From Icerya purchasi (Eukaryota > Arthropoda > Insecta > Hemiptera > Monophlebidae), in contig CM077115.1 of the NCBI GenBank assembly GCA_039619475.1, forward strand, positions 154,975,774 through 155,039,773: a stretch of DNA of 64,000 bases, written 5' to 3'. The notes beneath the pieces are model-generated. The model searched no databases. It was not told where the DNA came from and saw nothing but the letters and a program-made list of their open reading frames with translations. Shown piece by piece: positions 47,104-58,713 of this stretch (position 1 is the stretch's first letter; every line of letters begins with the position of its first letter). The position numbers were made by a program, and so were the translations under genes.

Positions 47104-50100
47104 TCCGTTAGTGGTACTTGAATTTGAAAATTTAAATAAGAATTAAAATATCGATCGATAAGAGTGAATAGAAAAAAATCGGAATTTATTCTAGTCGGTT
47201 ATAACAAGGCAATTAGAGTTTGTAAGTTGCAGGTATATACTTCAGCTGAGAGAAGAACATAATACTGAGGTGGTAAACTGAAACATTTGACTTCCATGAG
47301 CCCGTTCTTGTATTTCGATGCATCAGTTTGTTATATCGGCTAATATTTGAAGTAATAACCGCACTGGCGGAAATAGAGAGGTGTTTTTAAGTATCTGATA
47401 TGGAACTTTCGAAATAGGGAAAATTACAGGTACAGAGATAAGGAATAGTTTGGAGTCTAATTTGAAATTTATTTGAAGAAATTTTTTTCTTATGATTAAG
47501 GGTCACATTCTTCAATTCCACAGCAGACATTATCGGGGACTCATTCTGAATACATCCGTTGCTAATCTAGTTGCGGTGTTCCATGTAGTATTCAACTTTT
47601 TCCGTGTTTTCACATTGGTCATAGCGCCCTGCATATTGGACAGCCGTATTTTATTTTCCAGGTAATTATATGTATACTGCGATGATTTTTTGTTAGCTCC
47701 AAATGTGCTGTGGGCTAGTGGTGTGCCCTATGTTACGCTCTTCTCAGGAACCTTTTAAGGTAATTCCTCAAAATAACATAAACAATATGCATATATATAT
47801 ATATATATATTCCAAACATGTTCAATACGTTGAAAAGAAACGGTGTTGCAACCTAACTCGAATAAAACAGATAACCAACGAAAATTCTCAATCTAATTAT
47901 TAAAATTGTCAAAATGGCAACTTATACGTCACCTTAAAGCCCAAAAGCCCCCCGCAGTACGCCATTTATCGTCGACGCAATTTAATTACGGTTATAACTA
48001 TATATTTGCGTTATAGAAAAGTAATTGAAAATTGAAAATTTCTACCATTGTTAGCAACTTAATCAGTACCAACCGGATGCGCATGTAGTCTAGATTGAAA
48101 ACAAACGCGGAATTCGATATTAATAACAACATAGAATATCATTTCTAGGTCAGTGTGAATAAGAATTACGTTACGAAAATCGTGATTGTGTGGATAAAAA
48201 TAATATGTATATTTCTCATATGAAAACGAGAAGCATTTATACACGCTCCGTTGAGTACAACGAAGACGGACGATGGGTCGCGAATATAAATCGCCGGTGA
48301 CTGCTAAGACAGACATTTTCGATAAACCGCTGACTAACTATATTCGGCGATAAATATTTAATGGCGACTCTTAAAATTTTAACTGGGGTACAATGTTTTC
48401 CTCGATTTATTGTTAATATTTATTTTCGATAAAAGTATCACTCTTACTTTAACACGATATATTTTTCACGGCTTTTTTTTGCATAGCTCCCGAACACGCT
48501 ACATCATAGTGTCGCAATTAGTTGACATTAAAAAAAAATTAACCGTATCATTATGTTAATAATCGAAGATGACTTTATGATACGCTTCGATGGGTGCAAG
48601 ACAATTTGCCGCATTATCCGCAGGTGATGTGAAAAAAACACTGTTCTATCGGCACTATGAACACTGTGTAAGCAAAAGCTGAATCATTCATATATTAAAT
48701 AGAACAGTGTTATAGACCTTTTTTTAAATTGGAATACAAAATAAATAACACAAGTCATTCTCTGTATAATTTGTGTGTAATGTTTTCGTACTGATTATTA
48801 TGCAACGGTTTAAAAATGACGTAATAAATTAAAACTAAAATTCTTCCATAAAAATTACAGAAGACCATCATCAGCCAAGATTTTATTTAGAATTTAGATT
48901 TATAACGTTTTGTTTCAATTTTTCATTTGTATTATTTTATGGAGCGTATATTTTACCCAACTTTATATCGTCATAGGTTGTTAGCTAAGTTGACCAAAAA
49001 CTTATAAATTATGTATTTCCTCAGGAATTAGTCCATCCCCACTGGTGATACCTGGTACAAAATTAGTTCGGTACCTCTTCGTCATTTGCTTGCACCACCA
49101 ACAACACAACAGCATATTTTTTGATAAAATGTTCGCATTTCGTTAACTTTATTATAACTTTCCCCCATCTTTTTTATCCTCTCATTTTATGTTTTCACAT
49201 TGATTATTCTAAATTTTCATACATAATTCACTATCGGGAATCAATCTATTCATCTCAAATCAATAATAAAATCCGTGTTCGGTAGTTATTAAAATTAGTC
49301 CACTCATACGGGGACGATCATTCGCATAACTGGAAACCTTTTTTCATTAAACTGTTCACTTTTTGTTTTGCAACGTGAACTTTTAGTGGTTTGACGACAT
49401 GCGTTGCAACCGTCGTTATCAGATCTTGCAGTCCGCTTTTACTTAAATTCGAATTTCATGTTCTAAGCCATATCCACATTTCCGTTGAATACAGTTTTTC
49501 CCCCCTTACGCTGTTAAATTTTCGTAATTGAGCACACTTCAAAAACGTATTATGTTTTTGCAAATTTTTTCCGGCCGTCTATACTGATGCTCTTAAGTTT
49601 TTTACTATTAAATACAAGTTTGACTTGTTCTATTCTTTTTTTTTTTTTTTTTAAACACGTCTTTTATGCTTCATCTTCTGTTATTCCCAGGTAAAGTGTT
49701 TCTGTTACTTGTTCTAATTTAGTCTTATTTATTTTCATACTTATCTGTTTATTTTCTGAATTTTTACTAATCTTCATCACTTTTACTAATCTTCATCACT
49801 TTCGTTTTTTTTTTTTTTTTTTTTTTTATTATTAATATTTGATTTCCATTTAGCTGGTTTTTCTGGCAAAACTACTAGCATTTTATTCATATTCCACTCT
49901 GACTCCGCTAAAAGAGCGCAATATTGTCACCGCGAAATGTATGCAGTGTATTTGTATATCTCGTTTACTTTCAAATTCTTTTTCATCTTTGGACGTACAT
50001 GCATTGAAAGTATTAATAGTTTTATATTAATTAAATAATATAATAATTTATTGATATTTTAAAGTATGGACACTCGCATATGTGTGTATTACGCATCTAA

Positions 50101-50629
50101 GAACTAATCCTTTCAGTCTGTTTCATTTGCCCCGCTTGCGATGAAACATGGTCGCGTCGAATTCCGACAAACTGCTCCCATTAAAGCATGTACCCTAGAA
50201 AACTTGTTTAATATCTAGCGAAAGCAGGTCATTAAATATAGGTGTACTCAACCAGCAATCTTGCGGCGCAGAGTTGGGTTAAGCAGTGGTGTTTTACGAA
50301 AACTCAGTTTGAGATGATTTGTTAATTATCTTAATTGTTGAATTGGTAACGGTCTTCCCCGGTTGTACTAGTCAAAAGTTCGGAGGCAGTCGCTAAAGTT
50401 CCTCGCCTCTGATAAATATGGCCTATAGAGATCGCGTGCGTTGTCATGCTTACTAGCGAATGCCTCTAACCTTCAGAAATATTTTCCAAATCATTATTAT
50501 TATTATTTTTTTTGAGTATATGTAGATATCGCTAAAATTAATTCTGACACACTGGTCTTCTTCTACACTAGTACAAATATTGTCAGTATAACATAGATGT
50601 AATTCTATTTAGTAACTTCAAATTGAAGT
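47104..50629. other. No gene recognised
   Basis: Contains a (TA)n tract near 47790-47811, T-runs at 49637-49652 and 49806-49827, and a small inverted repeat (ACACTGTTCTAT at about 48639, inverse near 48699). The short ORFs at 47703-47903 and 48059-48316 show no family. No second copy was noticed. Confidence 0.45.
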
Positions 50630-51460
50630 TGTTTTTTTTTTTTTTTCTTTTTTTGGAAAGGAAAACATAGCCGCTTTATTTAGTGTCGCTTTATCGTTAA
50701 GTGTGTAATATTTATAAACTACAGTTCTTTTTTATTTTGTTTTTATTTTTGAATACGCCAGCAAGAGATCTATATTGTCAGAAAGAAAAAGAAAGGAAAA
50801 AGCCGTCAGTTAAATTTTGATTTGGTCAGCTATTAACAGTGTACCTATGAAGGGGAAATAATAGTGGAATGCAAAAAAAAAGAAAAGAACGGAATATAAA
50901 ATGCGCTTTGAGTTTTGGTAGACGAGAATATAGAGCACGAATCTCGACAGAAAGGGAAGTCAGAGAAGATATAACTATCATTACAGATACATCAGAGGGC
51001 ACTCTGCAGAGCAAACAAGGGGAATAATAGAAATGACAACAGAACAAGTAGGAAACGGAAAAAAAAGATTAGGTTAAACAGATAGATAAAAGGAATGGCC
51101 ACTGCGAAAGGAAGAAGAATAAATACTTGGAATTTTTTACGCGGAGACGTGAAATTAGAGCATGCACCATTATAAAGAAAGAATCTGGACGCAGCAACTA
51201 GAATCAAGGAATCATTATTTTTATTACCTTCAAAGCTACCCATAGAAAATCAACGAAGATAACGTATGCGAAGAATGATATAATCGAACGACTAATCAGG
51301 AAGGGAGACTAAATCGTCTGAAGGGTATTCATAGAGTCAGAAATAATTAAGTAACAGGGCAAAAAAAGAGGTAGAGAAAATGAAAACAATGGAACTTAGG
51401 ACAGCCATTAATTTGTTTAGAAAAGTAGAACGGAAAAAAGGATTAGATAAGGGTTAATTC
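50630..51460 (-). mobile_element. Minus-strand LINE 3' remnant
   Basis: The plus strand is purine-rich throughout. Minus-strand frames at 50826-51047 (SLTSLSVEIRALYSRLPKLK) follow the C-terminal pattern seen in other LINE copies (R..LYS.L.KL). A T-run at 50631-50655 on the plus strand fits a poly(A) tail for a minus-strand element. Confidence 0.45.
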
Positions 51461-51800
51461 ACTTTTAAAGTCCAGCCCAAGTATTGATATTCACTTCAAC
51501 AATATTTAATAACTTCTCTCTTTAATAGTGTATACATTTCTGAAGTAGACTTTCATGCGTGAGTAGCAAGTCTGTTTCTAATGAGTACACCTGCATGTAA
51601 CTCAACTGTCTATCACATAACACGTATTAAATAGAGTGGAATTATTATTATTCTTAATTATTTTCATTACTGTCTCAAATTTTTCTAAGTGTTTTTGTTT
51701 TTATTAATCATATTTCTTATAGTTGTTTTCATTTCGAGCATGCGTCTGCAGGAATGTATGGAAGTGTTTATGAATTTGTACACTGTTTCTTACGCGTGCG

Positions 51801-51803
51801 TAT

Positions 51804-51844
<41 letters not shown>
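51801..51844. repeat. (TA)n microsatellite
   Basis: Directly visible TA tract of about 36 bases, preceded by ATACAT repeats. Confidence 0.95.
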
Positions 51845-51845
<1 letters not shown>

Positions 51846-51969
51846 GAGCGTATGTGTGTGTGCATATTTTTACGTTTTTGTTCTTAGTTATTAAATTGAT
51901 CTGGTTTTGTATTGTATAATATGAGCCCATGCTGTTACTGGCTACTTAGCTATTACGTGAGCTTCTTTA

Positions 51970-52260
51970 AACAAAATAAAGATCTAGGAAAGCAAAAGAA
52001 GTGTCAATACCATATCGAGCTTCCTATAGTTATCAGTGAAATTCGTAATGTTGTAGAATTTCTGTTTAACTACCTGCTTAGGGAAGGAACTGGGAAAGTG
52101 AAGATAAGAAAAAAATATTTGGAGAGGATGTCAAATAAAGATGAAGGAAAAATATGAAAGATTATTTCATGATATAGCCCCCCATAAGTCCAAAATAGTC
52201 AGCGATGTAGCGAAATAAAAGCTAAGTTAGAGATTACTTTCCCAGCCTTAAAGAGCCAGT
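51970..52260. repeat. Segment duplicated at 52605-52870
   Basis: It shares, in order, AAGAAG..CAA, ATACCATAT versus ACACCATAT, ATCAGTGAAAT, GTAGAATT, CTGTTTAAC, AGATAAGAAAAAAA and GAAGGAAAA with the downstream segment. Both are probably decayed copies of the same LINE region. Confidence 0.5.
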
Positions 52261-52594
52261 TTTTAGAAAATAAAATGTAGGAATGTAACATCATAGTTTC
52301 TTTAAAAAATTTTTAAAATATGACCAACGGTAAAAAACCTTAGTTTTCAAGTGATTTCCGAATGGCGACTATTAAAAAAGTTTGCTTTGAAAATTTTTTA
52401 AAAAGAGAAGAAAAATATGTTCTAACATTTCTTCCCAAAATTCTGAGCAATTAGCTCTTAATTCCTTTCTGTCGGCTATCTCTGATCGTGTAAGGATCTG
52501 AGTCTCTCTTACCTCTCTGTTTCACTGTTCTTGGCCAATGTCCATGTTGACGAATCCATAAAAAAAAAAATTCTTCTTTTATACATTGATCCAC

Positions 52595-53600
52595 CTAAGG
52601 GTTAAGATCTGAAGAGACAAAAGAAGCTCCAACACCATATAAAACATCCAAAATCATCAGTGAAATGCGAGAGAAATTTGGAATTAACGGTGCTGTAGAA
52701 TTCTGTTTAACGGAATTTAGAAAATAAAGATAAGAAAAAAAATCTTTCGGGAGAATGACAAAGATCAGAAAATTTGAAGGAAAAGTATGGAAGACTACTT
52801 CGTGAGATGGCATAAGGCCAAAATGAATCAAACGGAGAGAAGTAAAAGCTATAAGGCGGAGATTAGTAGCTTAAGTGTTCTTATAAATTGGAAAGGTAAG
52901 AATGAATAGGAGGACGTGAATGAAAGATTTTTAGTGAAAAAATGATAGCCTAAATAAGATATGCAAAGTAGTAGGAGTGGTGTATTGGATTTAGCAAGAA
53001 CCGTTAAGATTGGAGGGGATTTAAAAGTACAATGACGGAGTCAAAAGCGCAAATTTTAGATTATAACTAATTTAAACGTTCGGGATATGGAAGCACAGCC
53101 ATGCGTAAAAGTACAGTAGTCGAATTCGGAACAGATAGTGGATATTTATAGAAGGGGATCAGGAATGTAAGAATCACTATTCCATTCAGCAAGTTTAGTA
53201 TTTGAATAATATTCAGTGAGTTCGTAAAAAATATCAATCAACTGTTAAGGAAAACTCCAAAATAGCGGAAGCAATTAAGCGAGAAAGTGTGAGGTACTAT
53301 TTAAGCAGAGGTTAACCAAATCAGGATCATAAGGAAGAAACATAAAAATAATAGAAGGAGACTTATTGGAGAAATAGAAAGATGGATTGAGAATGATCCG
53401 GTACAATGAGAGACGAATTAAGACGTGAACAGCTACAATATCGGAGGAAGAAAAGAAAAAGGATGATACCGTCAGCATCAGCAAAGAATAAAGGGCAGGA
53501 ATTCGAAGGAAGAGAAACAAAATTACTGTGATGTAGTTAGTGTAGGATTGAAGGAAGAACTTTGTTCAAGAGAGCGCAGAAAAATGGAAATGATAGCTGG
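52595..53600 (-). mobile_element. Minus-strand LINE RT remnant
   Basis: Minus-strand frame 53275-53520 reads LLMLTVSSFFFSSSDIVAVH and then ILNPSFYFSNKSPSIIFMFL. This fits the LINE RT region after the catalytic box (spacing: YADD....SSD...W...FSFS..KS..I.F), with the aspartates lost. Frame 52595-52831 continues toward the RT C-terminus. Many stops. Confidence 0.5.
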
Positions 53601-53639
53601 ATAGAACGATTTATTGTGAGATTAATAATAAAGGGAGAA

Positions 53640-54647
53640 AACTGAACTGTTAATTGCTAACATTTTTTCTCCCCGGAAGTGGCAGACGCGCGTTACCGAA
53701 GTAAGGAAGCTAAGGTGTATTACCTGTGGATGAAGGATTTTTACATGTATTTTTAAGGAAGAAAACTATTTAAGCTAAGGAAAATCTGAAAAATAAACAC
53801 ATTTAAGAATATTTCATATCGTTTTTGAATGTGAAAAACATTATCTTAACTCGCAGCGAAAAAAGAGATTGTTATTTTTTCCGCTCCGGTAGGATATGTG
53901 CTAGGATTTTTATCTTTAAAAATTATCGTACACTGCTTAAGTCGAACTTTTCTTACACATTTCAGTTTAAATAATTATTTCTTTTTTTCGGGAGGGGCTT
54001 TAGCTTTCTTATCAGTTTTTAATGCTTAATATTATTTCATCTCATTTATTATTTCTTAGACGTTGTTGGCTTTTATAAATTTTTATATTAAGCAGTATAA
54101 GTGAAATGTTGCATTTGCCAACATCTGATTTATAATCACCGGTATGGAGTACATCGCTACATTATGCGACAACTTTTTCTTGTAAAGTTAATCCTGTGGC
54201 AAGATCTGCTGCGGACGCGTCCCCCATTTTCATTATAGCGACTAAATAATCCTTTTCAAGGTTTTTTTTAAATCGTGGGGGGGGGGGGGTTATTTCGGCG
54301 TTTTATGACAATTGCGTTCGTCGAAATTTGTCTTTCCGACTTGTAAAGGTTAATAACCTACGGGGGGACCAAGTTTTGTCGGCCTGAATAATAAAACATT
54401 TTTAGCATAAGGTGCAGCGGAAATGATATTAACCGAGCGCAGTGACGATGATTTTCGATGTTTTCCATCTACGGCAGTAGGATTTGAACAGCTACCGTAC
54501 GTTATGATTACTGACGTTCGTAGAAGACGAATCCGAATATTTAAAAAAAAAAGGCACAGGGAAAAATTGTAATGGTTTCTACTTTTTGTAAACTGCAAAT
54601 ATACAAATAAATAAATGAAAATTAATTAAATAATCGCCCAATATTGC
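53640..54647. other. No gene recognised
   Basis: AT-rich, with a G-run near 54277-54287. The ORF at 54350-54598 shows no family. Confidence 0.4.
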
Positions 54648-55110
54648 AGTTACTTAATGTTATATTTACGTTAAACGAATTTTCATTCGCTATTCACACA
54701 TTTTATAATATAACATTTATTCTATTACAAATTTATAAAAACATGCACTACAGAAAATTATACCTTAAAAGTATTAAAAAGAGCCGACATGTATCGGAGT
54801 TACGTACTCCATAACGTATTTTTAAAGTATGATATTCTGTAATACATGTTTTTATAAATTTTTAATGATACACAGAAAATGGGGACATAAACATTTATAA
54901 CTTAAATATAACATTTTAACATTTATTATTCTTAAAATTGGAAACATAAAATGACGTCATTTAAACTTTGTTATATTTATATAAACTTAAACATTTTAAG
55001 AAAACAATTAAAATGTTCACAAAAAAACCACAATTAAAATTATTTAAAAAAAATTTAAAGAACATTTAAAAAACATTTAAAAATTATGCCCGACCGGTTT
55101 CGTCTAGATT
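54648..55110. repeat. Left arm of large inverted repeat
   Basis: Begins AGTTACTTAATG, passes TTTACGTTAAACGAATTTTC and ATTCTTAAAATTGGAAACAT, and ends CCCGACCGGTTTCGTCTAGA. The reverse complement of these blocks, in mirrored order, is found at 57261-57482. A fold-back element (54725-54905) interrupts this arm. Confidence 0.85.
54725..54905. mobile_element. Fold-back element nested in inverted-repeat arm
   Basis: Arms TTTATAAAAACATGCACTAC and an imperfect inverse ending near 54860 surround a core GCCGACATGTATCGGAGTTA. The core is shared with the fold-back at 35908-36103. Downstream ACAGAAAATG and AACTTAAATATAA blocks also match the flank of that element. Confidence 0.75.
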
Positions 55111-55536
55111 ATACGAACACATATTCGTGTATTTTGAATATGTCTGTTTTTTTTTGTTTTTTTTTTTTTTTGAAAAATATGTATTTATTATTTTTTACAT
55201 ACAAAACTTTCGTCAAGCTAAAACGCTTGTCGACGAATTATCGTATTGAACACTTTACCATCTTAAATTAACACATATACATAATCGTGTAATATTTACT
55301 AGTCTTAATCTATCTATTTTACTTATCAATAATTAATAATCTATTTCTATTTTCTATATTCAAAGTTTTTTTTTTTCTAGTATTTTTGTTGCGCTTTGAC
55401 TTTTTATTTTATGTTTATTATTTTTTTTATATTTTCTTCTTCCTGAAGAGCCATTCCTTTATTTTCCTTTTTCTTTCCCCTATTTTTTCCTTCTCTATTA
55501 TTTCTTTGGGTATTTTATTCAACATCTGCGGTTATA
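55111..55536. other. Spacer inside large inverted repeat
   Basis: T-rich sequence between the left arm and the hAT-type element. The ORFs at 55086-55271 and 55386-55574 are low-complexity. No family recognised. Confidence 0.4.
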
Positions 55537-57260
55537 ATTTTTTCAAACTTTTTCATGCCACGACCCCTTTATGATCGGAATAAATCTTGCGGCCCCCGCA
55601 TCATAAAAATTTTAAAACAATCTTTTTTACGAAAGAACTAAATATGTATGTTTTACCTTTTTCAAGTGTCTTATTGGTCACCAAGAGATGGCCGTTAGAT
55701 GTCTTATCGATAACATAAAAAACTGAGCCAACTTTAAAGTACAAGAAAGTCAAGGAATTATTAAATAGAACAGATATGGATGTTTAAACAAACAAATCGT
55801 TAATAATAACCCGATAACCGAAAGAAAACATATAATAATTAATAATACAATGTTCAAAATGAGAAAGTTAACGAATTAACTTGGTTATATATATTGAACG
55901 TTGTTAATCGAGTAAGTTTTTCATTTTGAACTTTGTATTATTAATTATTATATTTTGTCTTTCGATTACCCGGTTATTACTTTTGTTTACTATGAACCGA
56001 AACAGATTTAACAAAGAAATCAATGCTACTTTTATGCCAACAGATACAGGAGCTATTCCCTTCCTTGCCAGTACTGACTCGCCTAATTACGAGCTGTTCA
56101 AATGGTTAGCCAAAAAACTCGCACCATTTGTAGGTGGTACTGCATCTTATGTCAAGAACTCATATCACTGCAATTGAACAACTGTCAATGAGTGAGTTTT
56201 CATGTGATATTACTGTTTACCAGCATACTCAAAAACAAACTGGATCTTAAACGTAGAAAATTGCGAGTAACTCATCGATTAGGAAAATGCAAATATTCCA
56301 AGTGCAGAAAGTAAAACCTCCAAACGACTTAGAACCAACGGAGATTTACAAACACAAAAATAATTGCATCAGAGAAGATAGTTTTCAGTTTCAAAAACGT
56401 GACAGTATTAATAAAAATTCCAAAAACAGATTCAGAAATTATCAGAAATGCTGTTTATAAAAACAACAAAGTCAATAACATCACAACAAGGGAGAAAAAT
56501 ATCACGCCACATCCGCCCTATTACCAACGCCAGGTATAAAGTTGACGCAAATGGAAGCGATGTGACGCATAAAATCAGTATGTTCGTTAAAAAATTCGTT
56601 TGTGAATAACTTGCATGAAGAAAAATGTGTTAGAGTCATTTCCTTGTATTGAGCAAATTATTGAAGAGATCTCAAGTGTTCAAATGAGTAAAAATTGACG
56701 TTGAAATTTTTAATATTATTGTAGGATTGCAAAATTTGCAAGACCAGCTATTAAATTATTTTTCAGAAACCAAATCCGAAGATGATGATGGATAAAGATG
56801 GATTCTTAATCCGTTTATATGGAAAAGCCGTTGGAACTAGCTAAACTTACTACAACGATGGATGCTTAAAATGGAATTTAATTCACAGAAGATTGACGAA
56901 TTCCGTATGAGACGAAAAGAAAAATACCCAGAACTTGCTAGCGAAGCTCTGAGGTTAATAGTACCATTTCCAACATCCTACATGTGTAAATTAACGTTCT
57001 CATAAGTGGTATATTTTAAAATATCTATATAGAAAGAGAATGGAATTAGAAAAGGACTTAATCGTTTGCATATCAAAAATAAAAGAAAAGCAGGCACACC
57101 CATCTCACTAATAATTAATTAATGATAAGTAACTAAAAACATTTCATACTTGATTTTGTGTTGTTTTTAATTTTTAATAAAACATTCAATTTTATTATTC
57201 GTGTTTTGTTTTTTTTCAATTTATTTGTAATCGGCCACCCACACTTTGAAAGACACACTG
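55537..57260 (+). mobile_element. hAT-type element with Penelope-like insert, copy 2
   Basis: Nearly identical to 40014-41789 along its whole length, with a few substitutions and small deletions (for example, about 27 bases missing near 56860). The left terminus lacks the CAG and its target copy. The right end CACACTG is followed by ATCTAGAC, the same 8-mer as the left flank of copy 1. It carries the same inverted repeat, Penelope-like ORF (55992-56177) and hAT C-terminal trace (56935-57000). Confidence 0.85.
55992..56177 (+). pseudogene. Penelope-like reverse transcriptase fragment, copy 2
   Basis: Same 62-codon frame as 40467-40652, differing at two residues (GIPFF becomes AIPFL). The frame remains open, which fits recent duplication of the host element. 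Confidence 0.65.
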
Positions 57261-57482
57261 ATCTAGACGAAACCGGTCGGGCCTAATTTTTTAATTGCGT
57301 TTTTTGGAAAAATATTTTAATTGTTTTTAAAAAATGTTTGAGTTAATATAAGTATAACAAAGTAGTTTAAGTGACGTCAATTTATGTTTCCAATTTTAAG
57401 AATAATAAATGTTACTGTTATAAGGTGCGCGTGAATAGTGAATGAAAATTCGTTTAACGTAAAAGTATAGTATTAAGTAATT
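57261..57482. repeat. Right arm of large inverted repeat
   Basis: Starts ATCTAGACGAAACCGGTCGG and runs through ATGTTTCCAATTTTAAGAAT and GAAAATTCGTTTAACGTAAA to TATTAAGTAATT. It is the mirror of 54648-55110 without the nested fold-back. The arms are about 220-280 bases once the insert is removed. Confidence 0.85.
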
Positions 57483-58150
57483 AGAATTATCTAATTATGT
57501 GTTTTCATTTATTTACTTGTGAGGTCAATTAATTTTAATTTGCACGAAATCGTACTTGAAATGACTTCCATTCTTTCTAGTGAAGAGATTTTACAAAAAT
57601 TGAAAGTGTACCGCCGTAATAATACTGATCAACTTTTGTTTTACTTTTGCAAACGTTCGCGGAACATTTGCATTTTCCTCGCCTATGTTAACATTTTAAC
57701 GTATCTCCGCGACAGGACTAATTTTGTTGACTTTAATAGACGATAAATCAAAAAAAAAATTCAGCTCAAAAGACCGTCCAAATCAGCAGAACGCGATCAG
57801 ACTGCGATTGTGTAGCGAGCAATTAGTTTGTCGTAGCGGATCAGCTGTCTCGGATAGTTCCCCCTAATTCAATGGAAGCATGCGCGAACAAGTGGCCGAC
57901 AATATGAGTCACGCATGAAGAAAATATTTGTAGGGAAAAAACTGAGAATTAAAACCAAAAAAAAAAAGAAAAACGAAAAAAACCAAATGCGTGAAGAGGA
58001 GATAAAAAGCCAGAAAGAAAATTCAACGATAAATGAGGAAAGCCGTTATCTCATCGCCTTACGTATGCATTAGTGTATTTCCGGAGTTCGTAGAAAGGCA
58101 TATTGCGCGACGACAGCGGACCAGATAAAAAACCCTGAAACGGCCAGAAT
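57483..58150. other. No gene recognised upstream of beta-tubulin
   Basis: The ORF at 57519-57746 shows no family. A purine-rich A-run lies at about 57958-57980. It may include distal promoter sequence. Confidence 0.4.
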
Positions 58151-58179
58151 AAAAATTAAAAATTATAATGCCATAATGA

Positions 58180-58656
58180 AGATGTGTAACAGCGGCGGTG
58201 ACTCCTCCGAACAACAATGCGATATTATTATTATTTTAGAAAAAACAAGGCAACGCTCATCGTTCGTGCGAGAATGCAACGCTATCGATGTGTGCGTGCC
58301 ACGGATTACGTCACGTATGAACGGTGGTACGTACACGCGCACATGAATCCGCCGTCTACCAGTCCAGGGGCAGAACGATCAGATGACGCGATCACGTCCG
58401 CGCGGGGAACGGGCGGGTTCTGAAGTGCACAGCCAGCCTGGCAGGATCATTCAACCGCTTTTTATTGCTAGTTTCGCCTGTGCTCAATCCGGATAAGTTA
58501 CATGTTGAGTCTTTTGCGGCTAACGAACACAACAGTCGGCGGCAGTCTTTCACCTCCAGTGGTCCCTGTTTAAATTACAAGTGTATCATCTCTGTTAACT
58601 GTTCTTGTTATTTTTATTTTCAACTTCTTCTATTATTATTGTTGCACTATTCAAAT
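58180..58656 (+). promoter_or_regulatory. beta-tubulin promoter and 5' leader
   Basis: Base composition changes to GC-rich with many CG dinucleotides from about 58190 to 58440. An arthropod initiator-like TCATTC occurs at 58447-58452, but no TATA box or clear DPE was found, so the start site is uncertain. The leader before the ATG is pyrimidine-rich near its end. It contains an upstream ATG at 58502 with a 23-codon ORF ending at 58573. Confidence 0.5.
58502..58573 (+). CDS. Upstream ORF in the beta-tubulin leader
   Basis: ATG at 58502, 23 codons (MLSLLRLTNTTVGG...), stop TAA at 58571-58573, in a different frame from the tubulin ATG and 83 bases before it. It is relevant only if the transcript starts upstream of it. 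No conserved peptide recognised. Confidence 0.3.
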   Translation: MLSLLRLTNTTVGGSLSPPVVPV

Positions 58657-58713
58657 ATGAGGGAAATCGTGCATTTGCAAGCCGGACAATGCGGAAACCA
58701 GATTGGAGCCAGA
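58657..58713 (+). CDS. beta-tubulin, first coding exon
   Basis: Encodes MREIVHLQAGQCGNQIGAR, the first 19 residues of beta-tubulin, ending with a perfect GTAAGT donor at 58714. MREI is the N-terminal tetrapeptide that mediates co-translational autoregulation of tubulin mRNA, and GQCGNQIGA forms part of the GTP-binding pocket. The intron after codon 19 is a well-known beta-tubulin intron position. Residue 19 is Arg, where many isotypes have Lys. Beta-tubulin is the GTP-hydrolysing subunit of microtubules. The second exon (FWE...) was not found in the remaining 5.3 kb, so the intron exceeds the window. Confidence 0.95.

Noticed and set aside
58465..58656. In-frame N-terminal extension of the beta-tubulin frame
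   Set aside because: Beta-tubulin starts with MREIV; the extension has no upstream ATG in frame and reads as leader sequence.
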